A DNA stretch of 42,315 nucleotides from JBBECE01 sp964574935 (GCA_964574935.1 CAZNOZ010000021.1:1-42315), one strand, 5' to 3'. Counted from the stretch's first letter, positions 9,307 to 18,436 are shown. The notes: a model not told the origin generated them from the sequence alone. A program made the numbers and translations.

Positions 9307-9378
9307 CTCGCCTCGTGCGGTGGTTCGGCGCACGCGATCATATCTTCTTCGGTGTGCGGGGCGCGGGTCATCGATCGG

Positions 9379-10191
9379 CTACTGAACACTCTCCGCATGC
9401 ACGCCCACGCTCACCGTCAGCTCGTCCGGCCCCGCCCCGCGCCTGATCCCGCGGATCGGGGCGGCGCTCGGCGCGTCGAATCCCGACGCCAGCCGCACAT
9501 ATTTGTCGGTCGGGCAGATCCGGTTCGCCGCGTCGAACCCGATCCAGCCGATCTCGTTGTCCCAGATCTCGGCCCACGCGTGGTTGGCGTCAGTGGTCCC
9601 GCCCTCTTCCATGAGCAGATAGCCGGTGACGTAGCGCGCCGGGATGTCGATGGCGCGGGCCGCCGCGATCATCACATGCGTGAAGTCCTGGCACACCCCG
9701 TGTCCGAGCTCGAACGCCTGGGCGGCGCTCGTATCCGAATCGGTGTGGCTGGTCTCGAAGGCCATGACCTCACCCAGCGCCCCCATGAGCGCATGCATTC
9801 GCGAGATGATCGAGCCCTGGGAGCCGGCGGCGTTGCGGGCCAGGGCGATGATCGCGCCCGAGGCGCGGGTGAGCTCGGAGGGGCGCAGATAGATCCACGG
9901 AACCGGATCGTTGGTCAGCCGCCCGACGATCCCGTCGCCGTCGACGGTATCGACAAGGCCGTTGACGCGCACCGCGAAATTCTCCTCCGGCCGCGTCTGG
10001 TTGACCAGATGCGCGACATTGCCGAACCCGTCAAGGAACTGGGCGGCGCCGGCGAATCCCGGCGTCTCGATCGACCACTCCACCACCGTTTGGAACGGCG
10101 CCGAGACCGGCGTGACCAGCAGGTGCTGGATTGCATAGCTGGCCGCGAACGGGTGGGCATAATGGGTTTCGTGTTGGATCCGGATTCGCAT
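9379..10191 (-). CDS. Transglutaminase-like cysteine peptidase family protein
   Basis: A 270-residue cytoplasmic protein of the bacterial transglutaminase-like family with N-terminal beta domain (residues 1-110) and a papain-like core. The complete triad is visible: C167 in GHGVCQDFTH, H204 in DANHAWAEIW and D220 in FDAANR. The start at 10191 gives the usual MRIRIQHETHYAH; an upstream open frame overlaps the alpha-E gene and is not family-like. It begins 9 bp after the stop of the alpha-E gene and ends 72 bp before the Anbu start. In this context it is expected to be a peptidase or amidase acting on peptides or amide-linked tags. Confidence 0.9.
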   Translation of the reverse strand: MRIRIQHETHYAHPFAASYAIQHLLVTPVSAPFQTVVEWSIETPGFAGAAQFLDGFGNVAHLVNQTRPEENFAVRVNGLVDTVDGDGIVGRLTNDPVPWIYLRPSELTRASGAIIALARNAAGSQGSIISRMHALMGALGEVMAFETSHTDSDTSAAQAFELGHGVCQDFTHVMIAAARAIDIPARYVTGYLLMEEGGTTDANHAWAEIWDNEIGWIGFDAANRICPTDKYVRLASGFDAPSAAPIRGIRRGAGPDELTVSVGVHAESVQ

Positions 10192-10199
10192 CGGTGCGC

Positions 10200-11141
10200 T
10201 CAATGGAAGTTGTAGCTCTCGGCGATGGCGCTGGAGAGCGCGTTGTTGCGGGCGATGTACTCGCTGAGAAACTCGTGCAGCCCGAGGCGGAAGATGTCCT
10301 CCATGGACTGGGTGAACAGGTCCTGGCCCATCTGGTCGCACTCATCGTGGCACGCCTCGCGGCGGCCATAGAACGCGGTCAGCTGCACCATCGTCGAGGC
10401 GATCCAGTCATAGCAGAAGCTCAGCGAGCGGGGCATTTCGCGTTTCAGGATCAGGAATTCGGCGATGTTAAAGGCCCGGTAGCGGTCGTGATAGACATGC
10501 CGATAGGAACGGTGCGCGGAGGCCGCCCTCAAAATCATCGCCCATTGGTGGATGTCGACGTCGGAGCCCACCAACTCGCTGCGCGGCAACAGCACGTAGT
10601 ATTTCACGTCGAGGATGCGGGCGGTGTTTTCACCGCGCTCGATGAAGTTGCCGAGCTGCGCGAAGCAGTAGCCGTCATTCCTGAGATGCGTCGACAGCAG
10701 CGCCCCGCGAAACTCGTGCGCCGACTTCTTGATCCAGCCCAGAAACGCCGGCAGCCGATTGGCGGTGATCGTGTTGGGGTGGGTGCGTGCGTATTCGAGC
10801 CAGGTGTCGTTGAGCGAAGACCACATGTCCTGGGTCATCGCGGTCCTGACCGCTCGCGCATTGGTGCGCGCCTGCTCCAGGCAGTTGTAGATCGATGAGG
10901 GGTTTTCGCGGTCGAACAGCATGAAGTGCGCGACGTTGGAGAACGAGGTCTCCTCGTGGCGGGACGCGAACGCGGTGTCGACCGCCGCCGCCTTGAGCAT
11001 CGAGCCCAGATGGTCGCCGGCCCCCGCCAGCCCCGCGGTCAGCGACATCCGGTAGCCGACGTCAAGCAGGCGCGCCATGTTTTCGGCCCGCTCCATCAGC
11101 CGCGACAGCCAGAACAGATTTGCGGCGTTGCGTCCCAGCAC
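10200..11141 (-). CDS. Alpha-E domain-containing protein
   Basis: A 313-residue, almost wholly alpha-helical protein of the alpha-E family, beginning LGRNAANLFWLSRLMERAENMARLLDV-type sequence with several ER/RxEN repeats (FIERGENTARILDV near residues 185-198). The family has no established activity; it is nearly always coded beside a circularly permuted ATP-grasp protein and a transglutaminase-like protein. The start is GTG at 11141, five bases after the ATP-grasp stop, so translation is probably coupled. Comparative genomics suggests a role in making or handling peptide or amide-linked metabolites; that is inference, not shown. Confidence 0.9.
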   Translation of the reverse strand: MLGRNAANLFWLSRLMERAENMARLLDVGYRMSLTAGLAGAGDHLGSMLKAAAVDTAFASRHEETSFSNVAHFMLFDRENPSSIYNCLEQARTNARAVRTAMTQDMWSSLNDTWLEYARTHPNTITANRLPAFLGWIKKSAHEFRGALLSTHLRNDGYCFAQLGNFIERGENTARILDVKYYVLLPRSELVGSDVDIHQWAMILRAASAHRSYRHVYHDRYRAFNIAEFLILKREMPRSLSFCYDWIASTMVQLTAFYGRREACHDECDQMGQDLFTQSMEDIFRLGLHEFLSEYIARNNALSSAIAESYNFH

Positions 11142-11146
11142 CGTCC

Positions 11147-12568
11147 CTAGTCCTCCAGCACCCAGGTGTCCTTGGTTCCCCCGCCCTGCGAGGAATTGAC
11201 CACCAGCGAGCCCTGCTTCAGGGCCACCCGCGTCAGCCCGCCCGGGGTGATGCGGATCTGCTCGCCCATCAGCACGAAGGGCCTCAGATCCACGTGCCGC
11301 GGCGCGATCCCGGACTTCACGAAAGTCGGGCAGGTCGAAAGTGACAGCGTCGGCTGCACGATGTAGTTGGACGGGCGCGCCTTGATCCTCTTGGCGAACT
11401 CGCCCCGCTCCTTCTTCGTCGAGGTCGGCCCGACCATCATTCCGTATCCGCCGGCCCCGTGCACCTCCTTGACCACCAGTTCCTCGAGATGCTCGAGCAC
11501 ATAGGCGCGCTCGTCCTCGTTGGCGCAGTCATAGGTCGGCACGTTGGAGAGCAGCGGCCGCTCGCCGAGATAGAACTCGATGAACTCCGGCACGTAGTTG
11601 TAGACCGCCTTGTCGTCCGCGATGCCGGTGCCGGGAGCGTTGACAATGGTCACGTTGCCGGCCCGGTAGGCGTCGAAAATCCCCGGCACCCCCAACAGCG
11701 AATCGGGGATGAAGGTGAGCGGGTCGAGATGGTCGTCGCCGACCCGCCGGTAGATCACATCCACCCGCTCGGCGCCCAGCGTCGTGCGCATGTACGCGCA
11801 ACCGTCGTCGACATACAGATCCTGGCCCTCGCACAGCTCCACCCCCATCTGGTCGGCGAGGAACGAGTGCTCGAAATAGGCCGAGTTGTGGATGCCCGGG
11901 GTCAGGACCGCGATCTTCGGCGCCCCGTCGAGATTCGGCGGGGCGACCGATTGCAGGGTCTGGCGCAGTTGCTCGGGATAGTCCTCGACCGGACGCACCC
12001 TGAGCTGCGCGAACAGGTCCGGCGCCAGATGCAGCATCGCCTCCCGGTTCTCGAGCATGTAGGAGACCCCGGACGGGGTCCGCACATTGTCCTCGAGCAC
12101 GAAGAACTGGTCCGGGCCGGTGCGGACGATGTCGATGCCGATGATGTGGGAGTAGATGCCGCGCGGCGGGGTGAACCCCATCATTTGCGGGCAGTAGGCG
12201 TTGTTGTTGACCACCAGCCGCTTCGGCAGCCGCCCCGCGCGGACGATCTCCTGGCGGTTGTAGATGTCGTTGAGGAAGGCGCTCAGCGCCCTGACGCGCT
12301 GGATGATACCCCGCTCGAGCCGCCGCCATTCGTCGCCCGAGATGATCCGCGGGATGACGTCGAACGGAATGAGCCGCTCGTCGGCGTCCTGGTCGCCATA
12401 GACCGCGAAGGTGATGCCGAGCCGGCGGAAGATGATCTCGGCGTCCCGCGCCAGTTCCTTGAGCGACCGCGAGGGCTGCGAATTGAGCCACTGCGAGACG
12501 ATCTGGTAGGGCTGGCGGACCGATCCGTCCGCCTCGGTCATTTCGTCGAAATAGCCGTTGTCACCCAT
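11147..12568 (-). CDS. Circularly permuted type 2 ATP-grasp protein
   Basis: A 473-residue protein of the circularly permuted ATP-grasp family, predicted to form amide or peptide bonds through an acyl-phosphate intermediate. Recognisable family segments are FFVLEDNVRTPSGVSYMLEN, YVDDGCAYMRTTLGAERVD, VTIVNAPGTGIADDKAVYNY and LVVKEVHGAGGYGMMVGP, the last contributing the nucleotide-binding lysine and glycine-rich loop. It is the first gene of the minus-strand unit that continues with alpha-E, transglutaminase-like and Anbu genes. A 65-bp gap separates it from the SDR gene upstream. Likely substrates are amino acids or short peptides, but the product is unknown. Confidence 0.92.
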   Translation of the reverse strand: MGDNGYFDEMTEADGSVRQPYQIVSQWLNSQPSRSLKELARDAEIIFRRLGITFAVYGDQDADERLIPFDVIPRIISGDEWRRLERGIIQRVRALSAFLNDIYNRQEIVRAGRLPKRLVVNNNAYCPQMMGFTPPRGIYSHIIGIDIVRTGPDQFFVLEDNVRTPSGVSYMLENREAMLHLAPDLFAQLRVRPVEDYPEQLRQTLQSVAPPNLDGAPKIAVLTPGIHNSAYFEHSFLADQMGVELCEGQDLYVDDGCAYMRTTLGAERVDVIYRRVGDDHLDPLTFIPDSLLGVPGIFDAYRAGNVTIVNAPGTGIADDKAVYNYVPEFIEFYLGERPLLSNVPTYDCANEDERAYVLEHLEELVVKEVHGAGGYGMMVGPTSTKKERGEFAKRIKARPSNYIVQPTLSLSTCPTFVKSGIAPRHVDLRPFVLMGEQIRITPGGLTRVALKQGSLVVNSSQGGGTKDTWVLED

Positions 12569-12633
12569 CGCGCGCCGCTACCGGCAGGCCGCGCGGGTCG
12601 CGGCGCCGATCTGGGCATATCCGGCGCGACCGG

Positions 12634-13404
12634 TCACAGGCATGCGCTCACCCCCCCGTCGACGAACAGGATATGGCCGTTGACATAGCTGGCGGCGTCC
12701 GAGGCCAGGAAGATCGCCGCTCCGATCAGTTCCTCGACCTGGCCCCACCGTCCCTCCGGCACCCGCTTGGTCAGCCAGGCGTTGAACGCTTCGTCTTCCA
12801 TCAGCGCCTGGTTGAGCTCGGTGGCGAAATAGCCCGGCGCCAGCCCGTTGATCCTGAGCCCGTATTTCGCCCAGTCGGTGCACATCCCCTTGGTCAGGTT
12901 GGCGGCCGCCCCTTTGCTGGCGGTGTAGGGGGCGATGGTGGGCCGGGCGAGCGCCGTCTGAATCGAGCAGATGTTGATGATGGCCCCGCGTTGCCGGGGG
13001 ATCATGTGCCTGGCCACCGCCTGCCCGACATAGAAGAGCGAATCCACATTGGTGCGCATCAGCCGCTGCCACTGATCGACCGGAAAATCCTCCAGCGGCG
13101 CCCGGTACTGCATGCCGGCATTGTTGACGAGGACGTCGATTGCCCCGACCGTCTCTTCGATCCCGGCCACCGCCTCGGCCGCCGCCGCCGGTTCGGTGAC
13201 GTCAAACACCGACGCGTGTGCCTGATGGCCGGCTGCCCTGAGCGCCTTGACCGTCTCCTCGACGGTCTCGCCCGTGCGGCCGTTGATGACCACGCGCGCC
13301 CCCGCCTCGGCGTAGCCGCCGGCGATCGCCCGCCCGATCCCCCGGCTCGAGCCGGTCACCAGCGCCACCTTGTCTTTGAGTGAAAACAGACCTTCTATGC
13401 CCAT
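12634..13404 (-). CDS. SDR family oxidoreductase (gluconate 5-dehydrogenase-like)
   Basis: A 256-residue classical SDR with TGSSRGIG cofactor motif, NNAG at about residue 90, catalytic Ser in CSIQTA and Y-x3-K in YTASKGA. The C-terminus VNGHILFVDGGVSACL is typical of the gluconate 5-dehydrogenase/3-oxoacyl reductase branch. It therefore probably acts on a sugar acid or polyol. The start ATG at 13404 gives MGIEGLFSLKDKVALVTG. It is divergent from the 2-hydroxyacid dehydrogenase, with 86 bp between start codons; both enzymes would suit sugar-acid catabolism (for example 2-keto acid reduction). It is clearly different in sequence from the SDR at 5232. Confidence 0.87.
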   Translation of the reverse strand: MGIEGLFSLKDKVALVTGSSRGIGRAIAGGYAEAGARVVINGRTGETVEETVKALRAAGHQAHASVFDVTEPAAAAEAVAGIEETVGAIDVLVNNAGMQYRAPLEDFPVDQWQRLMRTNVDSLFYVGQAVARHMIPRQRGAIINICSIQTALARPTIAPYTASKGAAANLTKGMCTDWAKYGLRINGLAPGYFATELNQALMEDEAFNAWLTKRVPEGRWGQVEELIGAAIFLASDAASYVNGHILFVDGGVSACL

Positions 13405-13490
13405 CGCCGCTTCTCGTCATGAATGCCGGGCCGGACCTTAGGCCATCCCGGCGCGGCGTGGAACGGCCCGCAATCGATCGGAGAGGCGAT

Positions 13491-14420
13491 GTGCCCGTCG
13501 AAATCCTGACAACCAATCCCCTGCACCGGACCGCCGAAGAAAAGCTGCCGGCGCATTTCACGGTCCACAAGCTGCACGAGGCGCCCGAGCCGGCCGCGTT
13601 TCTGGCCGAGATCGGCGGGCGCGTGCGAGGCGCGGCCACCGGCTCGGCGGACGAGAAGTTGCTCGCTTCCCTGCCCAATCTCGAGATCATCGCCAACCCC
13701 GGCGTCGGCTACGACGGCATCGACGTCGAGGCGTGCGCGAGCCGTGGCATCAGGGTCACCAACACGCCCGACGTGCTCAACGACGCAGTCGCCGAGATCA
13801 CAATCGGCCTGATGGTGGCGCTGAGCCGGCGCCTGGTCGCCGCCGACCGCCATGTGCGCGAGGGGCGCTGGGCGTTCGGCACCTACCCCCTGACCGGCGA
13901 GCTCACCGGCAAGACCGTCGGCATCGTCGGGCTCGGACGGATCGGCAAGGAGATCGCCGTTCGCTGCCAGGCGATGAAGATGCGGGTGATCTATTTCGGG
14001 CGCCACCGCCAGCCGCACCAGCCCTATGTCTACTACTCCGAGCTCGTCGACATGGCCCGCGACAGCGACTGGCTGGTGGTGATCGCGCCGGGCGGCGCGG
14101 CCACGAGCGGCATCGTTTCGCGGCCGGTCATGCAGGCGCTGGGACCTCAGGGGTCGCTCGTCAACATGGCGCGCGGCAGCCTTGTCGAAGAGCCGGCGAT
14201 GGTCGAGATGCTGGCCTCCGGAGCGCTCGGCGGTGCCGCCCTCGATGTCTTCGAAAACGAGCCCGCGGTGCCCGCCGCGCTCCTCGAGATGGACAACGTC
14301 GTCCTCTCGCCGCACCAGGGCAGCGCCACCGGGAAAACCCGTGACGCCATGGGCGATCTCGTCGTCGCCAACCTTCTGGCCCATTTCGAGGGACGCCCGC
14401 TCCTCACGCCGGTGGTCTAG
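13491..14420 (+). CDS. D-isomer specific 2-hydroxyacid dehydrogenase
   Basis: A 309-residue NAD(P)-dependent reductase of 2-keto acids (glyoxylate, hydroxypyruvate or 2-ketogluconate class). The Rossmann motif GIVGLGRIG lies mid-protein, with the catalytic set visible as the Arg in NMARGSLVEE, the Glu in FENEP and the His in SPHQGSATGKT. I choose the GTG at 13491 because it follows a GGAGAGG ribosome binding site and gives VPVEILTTNPL; the frame is open upstream to 13380 but that part overlaps the divergent SDR and is not family-like. The substrate is not resolved from sequence; a glyoxylate/hydroxypyruvate reductase is the commonest assignment. Confidence 0.87.
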   Translation: MPVEILTTNPLHRTAEEKLPAHFTVHKLHEAPEPAAFLAEIGGRVRGAATGSADEKLLASLPNLEIIANPGVGYDGIDVEACASRGIRVTNTPDVLNDAVAEITIGLMVALSRRLVAADRHVREGRWAFGTYPLTGELTGKTVGIVGLGRIGKEIAVRCQAMKMRVIYFGRHRQPHQPYVYYSELVDMARDSDWLVVIAPGGAATSGIVSRPVMQALGPQGSLVNMARGSLVEEPAMVEMLASGALGGAALDVFENEPAVPAALLEMDNVVLSPHQGSATGKTRDAMGDLVVANLLAHFEGRPLLTPVV

Positions 14421-15472
14421 CGGCCCTCCGCCCGCATCGGGCGCCGCCGCAACAGCGCCGTCATCGCCGGCAGGGCCGCCGCCAGGATGAACAGGCGCAT
14501 CGCGTGGTGCGTCAGAACGAACGCCGGGTCGTAGCCGAGCGCCAGCCCCATCACCACCATCGCCTCGAAGCCGCCCGGCGCCAGCGCCACCCAGATCTCG
14601 GGAAACGGAATGGCCACGAAAAGGCCGGCCCCGAACGCCGCCACCGCGGAAATCGCTCCCGCCGCCACGGTCACCGCCATCCCGCCGGCGAGCGATGCCC
14701 TGAGCGCCGCGCCGTCGATCGCCGTGAACCGCGTTCCGATCAGCGCCGCCACGATGACGAATCCGGGCACGGTCAGCCAGGCGGGCATCGTCCCTTCGGT
14801 CAACCCGCCCAGACGGACCGCGGTCGCCGCCAGCATGGCGCCGATGACGAACCCGGCGGGCATCTTCAGCCGCACCGCGATCCACCCCGCCGCCGCCGCC
14901 AGCGCGGTCAGGCGCGCCAGGTGCGGCCAGTCCATCTCCGGCCCTCGCAATACCGGACCCAGTGCGCTGCCGGCGGCGAGATCGATGGCGAGCGGGACGG
15001 CGATCACCAGGGTCATCAGGCGCGTCGACTGCACCACCGCGATGGGGACGGGATCACCCAGGCCCGTGAGCGCCACCGCCTGCACCAGCGAGGTGTGGCC
15101 CGGCACGCTGGCGAGCAGCGCCGTGTCGCGGTCGAACCCGAAACCGGCCGAGAGCAGCCTGCCGCCGACGAAGACGATTGCGGCCAGCGAGATCGCGAGC
15201 GCCACCATCGTTACCGGCCACTGCGCGACCGCCGCCAGGGAATCGCGGGCCACCGAGGAGCCCACCGACATGCCGATGATGACAAATCCCGCGTTGCGGA
15301 GCGGGGAGGGGACCGCGACCGGCACCCCAACCCATGCGGCGATGGCGACCGCCACCACCCCGCCGACCAGAAACGGTGCCGGCAATCCGAGCATCTCGGC
15401 GGCGAGCCCGCCGGCTGCCGACACCGCCAGCGCCAGCCCCGCCGATACCGCCGGCGGAACCCGTGCGCTCAT
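14417..15472 (-). CDS. AbrB family membrane protein (PF05145 type, putative transporter)
   Basis: A 351-residue integral membrane protein with about ten hydrophobic helices in two repeated halves (GLPAPFLVGGVVAVAIAAW in the first, KMPAGFVIGAMLAATAVRL in the second). This duplication defines the AbrB membrane family, misleadingly named after a DNA-binding regulator; its function is unproven and transport is suspected. The start ATG at 15472 overlaps the stop of the M20 amidohydrolase by 4 bp, indicating translational coupling. A route for uptake or export of the amidohydrolase's substrate or product is a natural inference. It converges with the 2-hydroxyacid dehydrogenase, overlapping it by 4 bp. 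Confidence 0.85.
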   Translation of the reverse strand: MSARVPPAVSAGLALAVSAAGGLAAEMLGLPAPFLVGGVVAVAIAAWVGVPVAVPSPLRNAGFVIIGMSVGSSVARDSLAAVAQWPVTMVALAISLAAIVFVGGRLLSAGFGFDRDTALLASVPGHTSLVQAVALTGLGDPVPIAVVQSTRLMTLVIAVPLAIDLAAGSALGPVLRGPEMDWPHLARLTALAAAAGWIAVRLKMPAGFVIGAMLAATAVRLGGLTEGTMPAWLTVPGFVIVAALIGTRFTAIDGAALRASLAGGMAVTVAAGAISAVAAFGAGLFVAIPFPEIWVALAPGGFEAMVVMGLALGYDPAFVLTHHAMRLFILAAALPAMTALLRRRPMRAEGR

Positions 15473-16644
15473 TTCAGCGGCATCGCGGTCTCGATCAGGT
15501 TGACCCAGTAGCTGCATCCGACGGGGATGATCTCGTCGTTGAAGTCGTAGTCGTCCCGGTGCAGCTGCGCGTCCCCGCCCTGTCCGAGGAACATGAAGGC
15601 GCCGGGTCTGGCCTGCAGCAGATAGGCGAAATCCTCCCCGCCCATTGTCGGTTCGATGTCGGTGACGACCATGGCGTCCCCGGCCACCTGTTTGGCGATC
15701 TCGGCGGCAAACGCCGTCTGCCGGTCGGCATTGATCGTCGCCGGATAGCCGGCGCTCCAGCGCACCGTGGCACGGCCGCCGAAGCTGGCGGCGATTCCCT
15801 CCGCCAGTTCCCGGAGCCGCCGCTCGACCATCCCCCTGGCCTCCTCGGACAGGGTCCTTGCCGTCCCGCCGAGCGTTGCATTTCGCGGGATGACGTTGGA
15901 GGCGCGGCCCGCCTGCATTTTGGTCACGCTGACGACCGCCGCCTGGGTTGGATCGAGATTGCGCGCCACGATCGACTGCAGCGCCGTCGTCAAATGCGCC
16001 GCGATCAGCACCGGGTCGACCCCCCCGTGCGGCTGCGCCGCGTGCCCGCCGGTGCCTTCGATTTCGATCGTGAACTCGTCCGTATTGGCCAGCAGCGCGC
16101 CGGCGCGGATGCCGAATCGGCCGGCTTCGAGCGACGGGTAGTTGTGCAGCCCGAACACTTCCTCGATCCCGAACCGATCGATCAGCCCGTCCTCGAGCAT
16201 CGCCCGGGCGCCGGCCCCGCCTTCTTCGGCGGGCTGGAAGATGACCACCGCGGTGCCGGAGAACTTGCGCGTCTCCGCGAGATAGCGCGCCGCCCCCAGC
16301 AGCATCGCGGTATGTCCGTCATGCCCGCAGGCATGCATCTTGCCGGCGATGGTCGACGCCCAAGGCTTGCCGCTCGCCTCGTGGATCGGCAGGGCGTCCA
16401 TGTCGGCCCTGAGCGCGATCACCCGCCCGCCGGCGGCGTCGCGCCCCTTGATGATCCCGACCACCCCGGTCCGCCCGATGCCGGTCGCCACCTCGTCGAC
16501 CCCGAAAGAGGTCAGCAGCTCGGCGACCTTCGCGGCGGTTCGGTGGGTGTCGTAGAGGAGCTCCGGATGGGCGTGAAAATCACGCCGCCAGGCGGTGATC
16601 TCCTCGTGCAGTTCGGCGAACCGGTTGATGACGGGCATGGACAT
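15469..16644 (-). CDS. M20 family amidohydrolase (hippurate hydrolase/N-acyl amino acid hydrolase-like)
   Basis: A 391-residue zinc/manganese metallohydrolase of the M20D group that cleaves N-acyl or amide bonds of amino acid conjugates. The metal-binding HACGHDGH is at residues 104-111 (C106, H108), the general base pair E140-E141 lies in PAEEGGAGA, and GLHNYP and PTMGGEDFAYLL supply the other ligands. The N-terminal WRRDFHAHPEL is typical of the group. ATG at 16644 and ATG at 16638 are both possible starts. It follows the FG-GAP protein gene by 51 bp and is translationally coupled to the AbrB-like gene. The natural conjugate is unknown. Confidence 0.9.
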   Translation of the reverse strand: MSMPVINRFAELHEEITAWRRDFHAHPELLYDTHRTAAKVAELLTSFGVDEVATGIGRTGVVGIIKGRDAAGGRVIALRADMDALPIHEASGKPWASTIAGKMHACGHDGHTAMLLGAARYLAETRKFSGTAVVIFQPAEEGGAGARAMLEDGLIDRFGIEEVFGLHNYPSLEAGRFGIRAGALLANTDEFTIEIEGTGGHAAQPHGGVDPVLIAAHLTTALQSIVARNLDPTQAAVVSVTKMQAGRASNVIPRNATLGGTARTLSEEARGMVERRLRELAEGIAASFGGRATVRWSAGYPATINADRQTAFAAEIAKQVAGDAMVVTDIEPTMGGEDFAYLLQARPGAFMFLGQGGDAQLHRDDYDFNDEIIPVGCSYWVNLIETAMPLK

Positions 16645-16695
16645 TCCCGATGAAGCGGGGGGTGGTGCGAGATGTGCCGCGATGGGCCCGCGCCG

Positions 16696-17574
16696 TCAAT
16701 ACACGCCGCCACCGCCTCGCAAATCGATATCGATGCGTCCGCCGTCCTCGAGGCCGACGCCGAGACGCCACTGCCCGGGCCCCCCGGTCAGCGCAAATGC
16801 GCCATCGGCGGGCCCCGGCAGCGCGTATCGGGCGATCTCGGTGCCCTGGTCGGCGCCGTCAGCGAACGAAATGACCCGGATCGCCGCGCGGCTCCCGTCG
16901 GGGACGATCAGGTCCGTCACGCCGTCGCCGTCGATATCCGCGAGCGCCGACATTTCGGTGTGCACCGAGCCGTTGCGGTGGTTGGAGACGTCCTGCATCG
17001 AACCGACCATCGCCAGCTCGCCACCTTCGAGCCGGAAGAGCGCCAATCGCTTGGCCAGATGCGGCATCAGCACCGCCGCGATCTCCAGCCTGCCGTCGCC
17101 GTCGAAATCGGCGATCCCGGCCGGATTGAGCCAGCGGCGCGGGGTGCCGATGAACGCCGTCCGTGCCCTGAGCGCCAGCCGGTCGCCGCCCAGCGCATAG
17201 ACCGCCAGCGAAGCGCCCGCGTGCACCGAGGTCAAGACCACGACGATCTCGTCTGCGCCGTCGCCGTCGAGATCGGCGAGGCGCGGCAGCCGGTCCTCGA
17301 ACACGGATTCTTCGCCCAGCCGCGCGGTGACGATGTCGCCGGCCCGCGTCAGAACGCGCAGCCCGGCCGCCTCGTAATCGCTGCCCTGCACGAAATGGGT
17401 GTATCTCTGGGTTGGTGCGATGAACCAGGCCTCAATGATTTGGTTGTCGCCGGACGCGACGCGAAGGTCGGCGATCGCTTCGGGGTCGCTGCGTGCGTCG
17501 AGGGGCTGCGCCTGGGCGCCGCCACCGACAAAGACCAACCCCACACCGAGAACGGCCGGCACCAGGCAGTTCAC
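16696..17574 (-). CDS. Exported FG-GAP/VCBS repeat protein
   Basis: A 292-residue protein with a Sec-type signal peptide (about residues 1-22, ending in GGGAQA) and at least three calcium-binding FG-GAP-like repeats: LADLDGDGADEIVV, IADFDGDGRLEIAA and LADIDGDGVTDLIV. These form beta-propeller blades, so the product is probably a periplasmic or secreted propeller. The start is GTG at 17574, supported by a GGAG six to ten bases upstream. It sits 51 bp ahead of the M20 amidohydrolase on the same strand, but no enzymatic residues are apparent and no function can be named. Confidence 0.78.
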   Translation of the reverse strand: MNCLVPAVLGVGLVFVGGGAQAQPLDARSDPEAIADLRVASGDNQIIEAWFIAPTQRYTHFVQGSDYEAAGLRVLTRAGDIVTARLGEESVFEDRLPRLADLDGDGADEIVVVLTSVHAGASLAVYALGGDRLALRARTAFIGTPRRWLNPAGIADFDGDGRLEIAAVLMPHLAKRLALFRLEGGELAMVGSMQDVSNHRNGSVHTEMSALADIDGDGVTDLIVPDGSRAAIRVISFADGADQGTEIARYALPGPADGAFALTGGPGQWRLGVGLEDGGRIDIDLRGGGGVY

Positions 17575-17776
17575 TTGTTCCGCTCCGGTTGAGAAACACG
17601 CCCGCCAATGCTATCCGGCCTGCCGGCGCGGGGCACCCGTGCAGGCCCGGTGCGGCCATCAAAAGGTCTTGATCATTGCCCATCCGCACGTTCGGGCATT
17701 CGGCCGCTTGCAGCGCCTGCCGGCCCGTGACACAAAGCGCCCGCGAACCAGATCCCGCCTTGAACGGGAGGACCGA

Positions 17777-18430
17777 ATGAAGCTGTTTGTCGACACCGCC
17801 GTCATCGACGAAATCCGGGAGATCAACGAGACCGGATTGCTCGATGGCGTAACCACCAATCCCTCGCTGGTCGCCAAGGCCGGTCGCGACTTCAAGGACG
17901 CGGTCAAGGAGATCTGCTCGATCGTCGAGGGCCCGGTTTCCGCCGAGGTCACCGCCACCGATCTGAAGACCATGATCAAGGAAGGCGAGAGCTTGGCGAA
18001 GCTCGCCCAGAATGTGTGCGTGAAGGTGCCGCTGACCTTCGATGGCCTCAAGGCCTGCCGGCATCTGCGCGGCCAGGGGATCATGGTCAATGTCACCCTC
18101 TGCTTCTCGGCCAACCAGGCGCTTCTGGCGGCCAAGTCCGGCGCCAGTTTCATCTCGCCCTTCATCGGCCGGCTCGACGACATCAACCTGCCCGGCATGC
18201 AGCTGATCGCCGACATCCGCCAGATCTACGACAACTTCGAATTCGACACCGAAATCCTCGCCGCCTCGATCCGCGGGGTGAACCACGTCTCCGAGGCGGC
18301 CCTGGCCGGCTCCGACGTCGCGACCATTCCCACCGGCGTGTTCCGCAAGCTCTACGATCACCCGCTGACGGACAAGGGTCTGGCTTCTTTCCTCAGCGAC
18401 TGGAAGGCGACCGGTCAGTCGATCCTGTAG
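17777..18430 (+). CDS. fsa: Fructose-6-phosphate aldolase / transaldolase-like protein
   Basis: A 217-residue short-form transaldolase family enzyme. The Schiff-base lysine is K83 in VCVKVPLTFDG, with D6 (FVDTA) and the GVTTNPSL motif at residues 24-31. The length and VTLCFSANQALLAAKSGA match the bacterial FSA/short TAL group, whose members either cleave fructose 6-phosphate or act as true transaldolase in the pentose phosphate pathway; sequence alone does not separate the two. A GGGAGGA ribosome binding site lies seven bases before the ATG. The Mrp gene follows after 6 bp, so they share a transcript. Confidence 0.9.
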   Translation: MKLFVDTAVIDEIREINETGLLDGVTTNPSLVAKAGRDFKDAVKEICSIVEGPVSAEVTATDLKTMIKEGESLAKLAQNVCVKVPLTFDGLKACRHLRGQGIMVNVTLCFSANQALLAAKSGASFISPFIGRLDDINLPGMQLIADIRQIYDNFEFDTEILAASIRGVNHVSEAALAGSDVATIPTGVFRKLYDHPLTDKGLASFLSDWKATGQSIL

Positions 18431-18436
18431 GCCATT

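Noticed and set aside
5232..13404. The two SDR genes (5232 and 12634) as a recent duplication
   Set aside because: They share only family motifs; the remaining sequence and C-termini are clearly different.
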